From the NCBI GenBank assembly GCA_017430675.1, contig JAFRMM010000175.1, positions 1 through 8,440 of the forward strand: a stretch of 8,440 bases of DNA, read 5' to 3'. The position numbers and the translations under genes were made by a program. Positions 1 through 5,061 of this stretch are shown here, piece by piece. The notes beneath the pieces are model-generated. The model had not been told where the DNA came from, searched no databases, and saw only the letters and a list, made by a program, of their open reading frames with translations. Source of the DNA: Prevotella sp. GTDB lineage: Bacteria; Bacteroidota; Bacteroidia; Bacteroidales; Bacteroidaceae. Numbering within the stretch: position 1 is the first letter of the stretch; each line of letters opens with the position of its first letter.

Positions 1-45
1 ATACTTGATAGACGACGAGCCGCAATTCAATACAAGGATTTTCAT
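1..45 (-). CDS. ackA: Acetate kinase, first 15 codons (partial)
   Basis: Reading the minus strand from an ATG at 45 to the window edge gives MKILVLNCGSSSIKY. This is the highly conserved N-terminus of acetate kinase, whose NCGSSSxK motif is part of the phosphate-binding fold of the ASKHA superfamily. The enzyme converts acetyl phosphate and ADP to acetate and ATP in the cytoplasm. It starts 29 bases after the pta stop, and pta makes its substrate, so the pair forms the usual pta-ackA module. The reading frame is open to base 1; the rest of the gene (about 385 codons in the family) lies outside the window. The call rests on only 15 residues, but motif and context agree. Confidence 0.93.
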   Translation of the reverse strand, partial: MKILVLNCGSSSIKY

Positions 46-48
46 ATT

Positions 49-80
49 TTATACCTTTTTACTTCTTTACCTTTTTACTT
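49..80 (-). repeat. Four-unit octamer tandem repeat at the pta/ackA junction
   Basis: On the plus strand four consecutive 8-mers can be read: TTATACCT (49-56), TTTTACTT (57-64), CTTTACCT (65-72) and TTTTACTT (73-80). As read in the mRNA they alternate AAGTAAAA and AGGTAAAG-like units. The array covers the pta stop codon (77-75) and ends a few bases before the ackA ATG (45). The AGG in two units is the only ribosome-binding-like sequence in this gap. The function is unknown; it may be an A-rich translation leader. Confidence 0.6.
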
Positions 81-1085
81 TTTCGCATCCATAGCCTGAC
101 AGGAGGTGATGGCAATCATATAATAGATGTCATCCACAGAGCAGCCTCGGGAGAGGTCATTGACAGGACGGGCGATACCCTGGAGCACCGGACCGATGGC
201 GATGGCATCGCCCAAACGCTGTACCATCTTGTAACCAATATTTCCCACCTCAAGGTTGGGGAACACCAGCACATTGGCCTTACCAGCGATATCAGAGCCG
301 GGAGCCTTCTTGGCACCAACAGAGGGAACAAGGGCAGCATCAGCCTGTAGTTCACCGTCGATCTTCAGTGTCGGATCCAGTTCCTTAGCCAGACGGGTAG
401 CCTCGATCACCTTGTCGCAGACCTCATGCTTGGCAGAGCCCTTCGTCGAGAAACTCAGCATGGCCACACGAGGATCCTCGAAACCAGCCACAGCCTTGGC
501 CATCTGAGCCGTACAAACGGCAATCTGAGAGAGTTGCGCGGCATCAGGCATCGGCGTTACAGCCACGTCAGCCACCACGAGGACACCATTCTCACCGTAC
601 TGTTTCTGTTTCGAGATGAGCAGCAGACCACCGCTGACGCAGGTGATACCAGGCTGGCACTTGATAATCTGGAGGGCAGGACGCAAGGTGTCGCCCGTTG
701 TAGAGAGTGCACCAGAGATCTGACCGTCGGCACCCTCGGTCTTGATAATCATACAACCCAGATACAGGGGATTCTTGATGAGTTTGCGAGCCTCCTCAAT
801 GGTCATCCCCTTCGACTTGCGGATCTCGGCCAACTTCTCAGCCAGTTCCTCACTCTTCTCATAGTTCTCGGGATCAATAAGGGTAGCCTTACCAACATTC
901 TTCAATCCCTTCTCCTTAGCCAAAGCCTCGACCTTGGCAGGATTACCAATCAGGATAATGTCTGCAATATCGTCTGCCAGGGCCTTGTCGGCTGCACAGA
1001 GTGTACGCTCCTCTTCTGCCTCAGGGAGCACGATGCGCTGCTTGTTGCTTTTAGCGCGAGATACAATTTGACTTAATAAATCCAT
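75..1085 (-). CDS. pta: Phosphate acetyltransferase (short form)
   Basis: This enzyme interconverts acetyl-CoA plus phosphate with acetyl phosphate plus CoA, the first step of acetate/ATP formation and also the source of acetyl phosphate. The 336-residue protein is a single PTA_PTB domain, the normal short form without the N-terminal P-loop and DRTGG domains of long enterobacterial Pta. Diagnostic stretches are SGALSTTGDTLRPALQII (124-141), VADVAVTPMPDAAQLS (171-186), DGELQADAAL (243-252) and the C-terminal block VLVFPNLEVGNIGYKMVQRL (272-291) followed by AIGPVLQG. The start at 1085 is preceded by AAAGGA eight bases upstream, one of the few Shine-Dalgarno-like sites in the window. It lies between dacA (28-base gap) and ackA (29-base gap) with no visible promoter of its own. 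No truncation or missing block is seen. Confidence 0.97.
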   Translation of the reverse strand: MDLLSQIVSRAKSNKQRIVLPEAEEERTLCAADKALADDIADIILIGNPAKVEALAKEKGLKNVGKATLIDPENYEKSEELAEKLAEIRKSKGMTIEEARKLIKNPLYLGCMIIKTEGADGQISGALSTTGDTLRPALQIIKCQPGITCVSGGLLLISKQKQYGENGVLVVADVAVTPMPDAAQLSQIAVCTAQMAKAVAGFEDPRVAMLSFSTKGSAKHEVCDKVIEATRLAKELDPTLKIDGELQADAALVPSVGAKKAPGSDIAGKANVLVFPNLEVGNIGYKMVQRLGDAIAIGPVLQGIARPVNDLSRGCSVDDIYYMIAITSCQAMDAKK

Positions 1086-1113
1086 AGTAATTTCCTTTAT
1101 TGATTAAATAATA

Positions 1114-1893
1114 TTATTCCAGTTCATTTGTCAAGATGCTTTCCAGTTCCTCTGCGGAGAGTCGAAGGCGGAACCCACCACCCTTTGCAATAGAGATGCC
1201 GCCCGTCTCCTCGGAAACGACAATAGCCAGGGCATCGCTCTCCTGAGAGATACCCAGGGCAGCACGATGCCGCAATCCCAACTCCTTCGGAATGTCCATG
1301 TCATGGCTGACAGGCAGAATACAACCGGCTGCTTTGATACGTTTTTTCGATATCACCAAAGCACCATCGTGCAACGGTGAGTTCTTGAAAAAAATATTCT
1401 CTATGAGTCGCTGGTTGATGCTCGCATCGATCAGGTCACCTGTCGCCACGATATCATCCAATGGAACGGCACGTTCTACCACAATCAAGGCACCGACCTT
1501 TCCCCTACTCATGTTCATCGACGACATCACAATCGGCATGATGATTTCATTGATGTCCTTCCGGTCCTTCTCCCTACCCTTTGATGATTTGAAGAATCGC
1601 ATGAAACTACGTATTCGCTGGTGGGCACCCAAGTTATAGAGGAACTTACGGATATCCTCCTGAAAGAGCACGATAAGGGCAATAACACCTACACTGACCA
1701 ACTTGTCAAGAATGGAACCGAGCAGACGCATCTGCAGCACCTGCGACACAAAGAGCCAGATGACGATAAACACCATGATGCCACTGAACACGTTCACCGA
1801 ACGCGAATCGCGCATCAGCCGGTAGATATAGTAAAGCATCAGTGCTACCAGCAGAATGTCTATGATATCTTTCAGTCCAAATTCGAAAAACAT
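1114..1893 (-). CDS. dacA: Membrane diadenylate cyclase (c-di-AMP synthase, CdaA/DacA type)
   Basis: The 259-residue protein has three N-terminal membrane segments (about residues 9-27, 35-54 and 60-77) and then a cytoplasmic DisA_N/DAC domain. The two catalytic signatures are intact: DGA at 176-178 inside PLHDGALVIS, and RHR at 208-210 inside GLRHRAALG. It therefore should condense two ATP into cyclic di-AMP, which in other bacteria controls potassium and osmolyte transport and cell-wall homeostasis. It starts two bases after the folP stop, suggesting translational coupling, and is followed by pta. In Firmicutes the CdaA gene normally sits with cdaR and glmM; neither is here, and no CdaR-like regulator is in the window. 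The start at 1893 places the first membrane helix correctly at the N-terminus. Confidence 0.95.
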   Translation of the reverse strand: MFFEFGLKDIIDILLVALMLYYIYRLMRDSRSVNVFSGIMVFIVIWLFVSQVLQMRLLGSILDKLVSVGVIALIVLFQEDIRKFLYNLGAHQRIRSFMRFFKSSKGREKDRKDINEIIMPIVMSSMNMSRGKVGALIVVERAVPLDDIVATGDLIDASINQRLIENIFFKNSPLHDGALVISKKRIKAAGCILPVSHDMDIPKELGLRHRAALGISQESDALAIVVSEETGGISIAKGGGFRLRLSAEELESILTNELE

Positions 1894-1895
1894 CT

Positions 1896-2696
1896 CTATT
1901 TGACCATTTGACTATTTACCGATTTGACAATCTTCACACACTCCGCGGCCTCGCGGACATCGTGGACGCGAAGAATGGAGGCACCTTTCATCAGGGCTGC
2001 GGTGTTGAGCACCGTCGTACCATTGAGGGACTCATTAGCCGTACAACCCAGCAGTTTATAGATCATCGATTTGCGCGATACTCCTACCAGCAACGGCAGT
2101 TCCATCACCTGTAACTTCTCCAGTTCATTCATCAACTGGTAGTTCTGCTCTAATGACTTGCCGAAGCCGAAACCCGGGTCAAGGATAATATCCTTCACAC
2201 CAAGGTCGCGCAACTGCTGCGCCTCTTTCGAGAACCTCATCAGGATCTCACGCAGCGTCGGCTGTACCGACATCAAAATATATGGCACACCCAAACGCGC
2301 CACCATCCTATACATCTCCATGTTGCCCTCGCTGACATCGTTAATGATATCCACGCCAAACTCCTCCACGGCCATACGGGCCACATCAGGACGAAACGTG
2401 TCAACAGAAACAACGGTATGAGGCAGTTCACGGCGCACAATGTCAAGTCCGAAACTAAGACGTTCCATCTCTTCCGACTCCGGTACCTCCACGGCACCAG
2501 GACGGGTAGAGTAACCACCAACATCGATGATCGTTCCGCCTTCGGCCACAATCTGGTTGGCGCGCACGGCAATCTCCTGCTCCGTCTGCTTCCGGCTCCC
2601 TGCATAAAAAGAGTCGGGCGTTACGTTCAGGACACCCATCACCTGCGGCTCACAGAGATCCATCAGCCTCCCTTGAACATTGATTGTATAGTTCAT
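1896..2696 (-). CDS. folP: Dihydropteroate synthase
   Basis: DHPS joins 6-hydroxymethyl-7,8-dihydropterin diphosphate with p-aminobenzoate in folate synthesis and is the sulfonamide target. The order of motifs is that of the TIM-barrel family: VMGVLNVTPDSFY, DVGGYSTRPG, VSVDTFRP, IINDVSEGN, DPGFGFGK, LLVGVSRKSMI and RVHDV near the C-terminus. I chose the ATG at 2696 (MNYTINVQGR, 266 residues). The in-frame ATG at 2714 overlaps the promoter -7 box, so it is probably not transcribed. An internal ATG at 2663 has a good GGGAGG upstream but would remove the first beta strand. The segment after YILM (SVQPTLREIL) lacks the usual HMxGxP sequence, and the loop before DPGFGFGK is about 15 residues shorter than in the E. 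coli enzyme as I recall it. First gene of the folP-dacA-pta-ackA run. Confidence 0.95.
   Translation of the reverse strand: MNYTINVQGRLMDLCEPQVMGVLNVTPDSFYAGSRKQTEQEIAVRANQIVAEGGTIIDVGGYSTRPGAVEVPESEEMERLSFGLDIVRRELPHTVVSVDTFRPDVARMAVEEFGVDIINDVSEGNMEMYRMVARLGVPYILMSVQPTLREILMRFSKEAQQLRDLGVKDIILDPGFGFGKSLEQNYQLMNELEKLQVMELPLLVGVSRKSMIYKLLGCTANESLNGTTVLNTAALMKGASILRVHDVREAAECVKIVKSVNSQMVK
1898..1929 (-). repeat. Four-unit octamer tandem repeat across the folP stop codon
   Basis: Plus-strand units are ATTTGACC (1898-1905), ATTTGACT (1906-1913), ATTTACCG (1914-1921) and ATTTGACA (1922-1929), an 8-base period with one degenerate unit. In the mRNA they read as NGTCAAAT-like units. The array encodes the last residues of folP (to VK), runs into its TAG stop (1898-1896) and ends five bases before the dacA ATG. 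The period is not a multiple of three, so a change in copy number would alter the folP C-terminus and its spacing to dacA. Confidence 0.6.
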
Positions 2697-2702
2697 TTGA
2701 GT

Positions 2703-2711
2703 GCAAAGATA
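2703..2711 (-). promoter_or_regulatory. Bacteroidetes-type promoter for folP (-7 box)
   Basis: The minus strand reads TATCTTTGC here, matching the Bacteroidetes primary-sigma -7 consensus TAnnTTTG. A clear TTTG-type -33 box at the expected distance is not seen; the upstream DNA is simply AT-rich. The box ends only about seven bases before the chosen folP ATG (2696), so the transcript should have little or no leader. It probably drives folP and perhaps dacA, pta and ackA as well. Confidence 0.75.
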
Positions 2712-2753
2712 CAAAATAATTGTGAATTAAGAATGCTTTTTGAAGATTTTCAC

Positions 2754-2762
2754 TACCTTTGC
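2754..2762 (+). promoter_or_regulatory. Bacteroidetes-type promoter for murF (-7 box)
   Basis: TACCTTTGC matches the TAnnTTTG -7 consensus and is identical to the box in front of the tRNA gene at 7149. The expected start of transcription is a few bases downstream, leaving roughly 15 bases of leader before the murF ATG at 2782. The -33 element is weak. A small inverted repeat CACAAA-AA-TTTGTG (2762-2775) directly follows the box and spans the likely transcription start. The box is 42 bases from the divergent folP box. Confidence 0.8.
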
Positions 2763-2781
2763 ACAAAAATTTGTGAAGTTT

Positions 2782-4140
2782 ATGGATATAAAAGAACTTT
2801 ATAAACTGTATCAGCAGCATCCCTGTATCACAACCGACAGTCGCGACTGCCCTGAGGGGAGCATCTTCCTTGCTTTGAAAGGCGAGACCTTCGACGGCAA
2901 TAAATTCGCAGCCTCAGCCATTGAAAAGGGTTGCAGTTATGCTATCATTGATGAACCGGAAATATTAGATGTTCCAGAAAACCCTGTCAGTCCTAGCAAT
3001 CGGTTCATCCTCGTTGATGACTGTCTCCAAACCTTTAAGGATCTGGCCCGTGAACACCGCCGTCAGTTCAACATCCCAGTCATCGGCATCACAGGCACTA
3101 ACGGCAAGACCACTACCAAGGAACTTGTGGCCGCTGTGCTTTCCCAGAAATACAATGTGCTCTATACGCAGGGGAACTTCAACAATGACGTGGGTGTACC
3201 TAAAACGCTATTCCGTCTTTCCAAAGAGCACGAGATTGCCGTCATCGAGATGGGAGCCAGTCACCCTGGCGACATCAGGACACTTGCTGAGACAGTGGAG
3301 CCAACCTGTGGTCTGATTACGAATGTTGGCAAGGCCCATTTACTGGGTTTCGGCTCTTTTGAAGGCGTCATCAAGACGAAGTGCGAACTCTACGATTTCC
3401 TCCGTACCCGAGAGGACGGGCTGATCTTCCTGAATGCCGACAACGAACATCTTGTCGATCAGATTGGCGACGAGGATGCCCTGTGGATCTCCCCCTACTC
3501 CACCGATCCAGAGAAGCAATACAACTGTATTAGTGGTGAGGTCATCGCCTGTGATCCGTTCTTGAAGTTCCGTTGGCGTGAACCGCTGATGACACTCGAA
3601 GAGGAGGGGCGCTCTACGAAATGGCATAAGGTACAGACCCGGCTTATTGGTGCCTACAACATCGACAATCTGTTGGCTGCCATTGCCGTAGGCATCAACT
3701 TCGGTGTGGATCGCAAGAAAATCTGTGCCGCTTTGGAGGAATACACCCCCAGTAATAACCGTAGCCAGATGACCGTTACAGCCAAGAACCACTTGGTGGT
3801 GGATGCCTACAACGCCAACCCCACATCCATGATGGCTGCCCTCGAGAACTTCAGTCTGATGCAGGCTGGAAAGAAAATGGCGATTCTTGGACAGATGGGC
3901 GAATTGGGAACAGAAAGCGACAAAGAGCACCGCCAACTTGTGAGTTATCTTGAGTCTGCGGGTTACGATGAGGTATGGCTCGTAGGCGACCATTTCCTTG
4001 ATATTCCCTGTCCCTTTAAGAAATTCCATGATATCGAAGAAGTGAAGGCTGCCATCAAAGATCATTGTCCAGAGGGTTATTATATTCTTATCAAAGGTAG
4101 CAACAGCAACAAACTCTTCCAACTGCCCGAACTTTTGTAG
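2782..4140 (+). CDS. murF: UDP-N-acetylmuramoyl-tripeptide--D-alanyl-D-alanine ligase
   Basis: MurF adds D-Ala-D-Ala to the UDP-MurNAc-tripeptide using ATP, completing the cytoplasmic peptidoglycan precursor. The 452-residue protein has the three Mur ligase domains. The N-terminal substrate domain carries TTDSRDCPEGSIFLALKGE (17-35). The central ATPase has GITGTNGKTTT (102-112), GNFNNDVGVP (131-140), IEMGASHPGD (155-164) and NVGKAH (181-186). The C-terminal domain has VVDAYNANPTSM (339-350) and ILGQMGELG (368-376), and ends with KGSNSNK (438-444). The reading frame extends upstream to a TTG at 2740, but that lies before the promoter box at 2754, so the ATG at 2782 is the start; it also matches the short N-terminus usual in the family. 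It heads the plus-strand run with the two uncharacterised genes behind it. Confidence 0.97.
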   Translation: MDIKELYKLYQQHPCITTDSRDCPEGSIFLALKGETFDGNKFAASAIEKGCSYAIIDEPEILDVPENPVSPSNRFILVDDCLQTFKDLAREHRRQFNIPVIGITGTNGKTTTKELVAAVLSQKYNVLYTQGNFNNDVGVPKTLFRLSKEHEIAVIEMGASHPGDIRTLAETVEPTCGLITNVGKAHLLGFGSFEGVIKTKCELYDFLRTREDGLIFLNADNEHLVDQIGDEDALWISPYSTDPEKQYNCISGEVIACDPFLKFRWREPLMTLEEEGRSTKWHKVQTRLIGAYNIDNLLAAIAVGINFGVDRKKICAALEEYTPSNNRSQMTVTAKNHLVVDAYNANPTSMMAALENFSLMQAGKKMAILGQMGELGTESDKEHRQLVSYLESAGYDEVWLVGDHFLDIPCPFKKFHDIEEVKAAIKDHCPEGYYILIKGSNSNKLFQLPELL

Positions 4141-4155
4141 ATTAAACATTGACCA

Positions 4156-5061
4156 TTGAAAAATAAGGAAACCATTATATGGATTAGCCTTTTGGTATGC
4201 CTGCTAACATCATGCAAGGAACAGAGGGAGATGCCAGAGGGTAATGCCGTCTATTACTGGCGCACGGACCTCAGGCTCGATTCTACAGAAAGGGCATTCC
4301 TCAGACAGTATCATATTAATAAAGTATATTGCCGATACTTCGACGTGGTAATGGACACGGTGCAGGGACAGGGGCCGAAACCCAACGCCACCATCACGTT
4401 CTCCGACACTTTGCCTGAAGGTATCGAGATCATTCCAACAGTATATATCACAGAAAACTGCATGCATCAACCTCATAAGGGACTGGCTGAGAAAATCGTC
4501 AAACGCATTCTGCAGATGAACGAAACCAACGGCATCAAAAATGTCCGTGAGATACAGATCGACTGCGATTTCACGGCTCGGAGCATGAAGACCTACTACC
4601 AATTCCTAAGTTCAGTGGGGATGGTTCTGAGTGAGTCCAGGGTGGACTCATCACCCAGAACCGTCCCAACTGAACTCTCGACCACCATCCGTTTGCACCA
4701 GTTGTCCATGCCCGCCCCGCCTGTGGATAACGGTGTGCTGATGATCTACAACACAGGCGATCCACGCCAATGGACAGAACGGAATCCCATCCTCGATATC
4801 CGCGACGTGTCGCCCTACCTGAAACGGCTCGACAATTACCCCTTGCCCTTGGCTGCCGCCTACCCCGTGTTCAGTTGGCTGCGTATCATCAATGGTATTC
4901 ACATCGAACATACGGTAGAGGCTGAGGAGATCCTGAAAGTGAAACAGATTGTAGAACAGAAGCGCAAGAATTTGAGGCGAAGCATCATCACCTATCATTT
5001 GGACAAAGAAAATATTTACAGATATAAACCCGAGACCTATGAAGCGATTTATCATCATTAA
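4156..5061 (+). CDS. Uncharacterised lipoprotein, DUF3142-like TIM-barrel pattern
   Basis: I do not know a named function for this 301-residue protein. Residues 1-20 form a lipoprotein signal: charged start, hydrophobic core and lipobox LTSC with Cys20. This signal decides the start, because the only initiation codon before it is the TTG at 4156 (an in-frame TGA lies at 4150). The body alternates predicted strands and helices: YYWRTDLRLDSTERAFL (33-49), VYCRYFDVV, IEIIPTVYIT (90-99), VREIQIDCDFTARSMKTYYQ (130-149), LSTTIRL (174-180) and a stretch ending VLMIYNTGDP (194-203). A QIDxDF segment, then LS-T-I and a PxxD stretch, resembles DUF3142 proteins, which are glycosidase-like barrels; this is recognition from memory, not a search. 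Residues 153-172 are encoded by a 58-base palindrome that looks inserted. murF ends 15 bases upstream and the next gene overlaps by 23 bases. Confidence 0.85.
   Translation: MKNKETIIWISLLVCLLTSCKEQREMPEGNAVYYWRTDLRLDSTERAFLRQYHINKVYCRYFDVVMDTVQGQGPKPNATITFSDTLPEGIEIIPTVYITENCMHQPHKGLAEKIVKRILQMNETNGIKNVREIQIDCDFTARSMKTYYQFLSSVGMVLSESRVDSSPRTVPTELSTTIRLHQLSMPAPPVDNGVLMIYNTGDPRQWTERNPILDIRDVSPYLKRLDNYPLPLAAAYPVFSWLRIINGIHIEHTVEAEEILKVKQIVEQKRKNLRRSIITYHLDKENIYRYKPETYEAIYHH
4614..4671 (+). repeat. REP-like imperfect palindrome inside the lipoprotein gene
   Basis: The left arm (4614-4639) and right arm (4643-4671) are near-perfect reverse complements around a GGG loop (4640-4642). The inner arms are AGTCCA/TGGACT, followed by matching TTCTGAGTG and CACCCAGAA stretches, then GGGATGG and CCGTCCC. 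There are a few G:T-type mismatches and one three-base bulge in the right arm. It stays in frame and encodes residues 153-172, a polar Ser/Arg/Asp/Pro-rich stretch between a predicted helix and a strand. Its size and shape fit a REP/MITE-type palindromic repeat. No second copy was found in the window. Confidence 0.7.

Noticed and set aside
426..1076. 216-residue open frame opposite pta
   Set aside because: It lies antisense within pta, which is a clear conserved gene; a shadow frame caused by codon bias.
2740..2781. Upstream TTG-initiated extension of murF
   Set aside because: The TTG precedes the promoter -7 box at 2754, so it would not be in the mRNA; the added residues have no counterpart in the family.
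3340..4149. 269-residue open frame opposite murF
   Set aside because: It is antisense to the conserved C-terminal half of MurF, with no start signal or recognisable domain.
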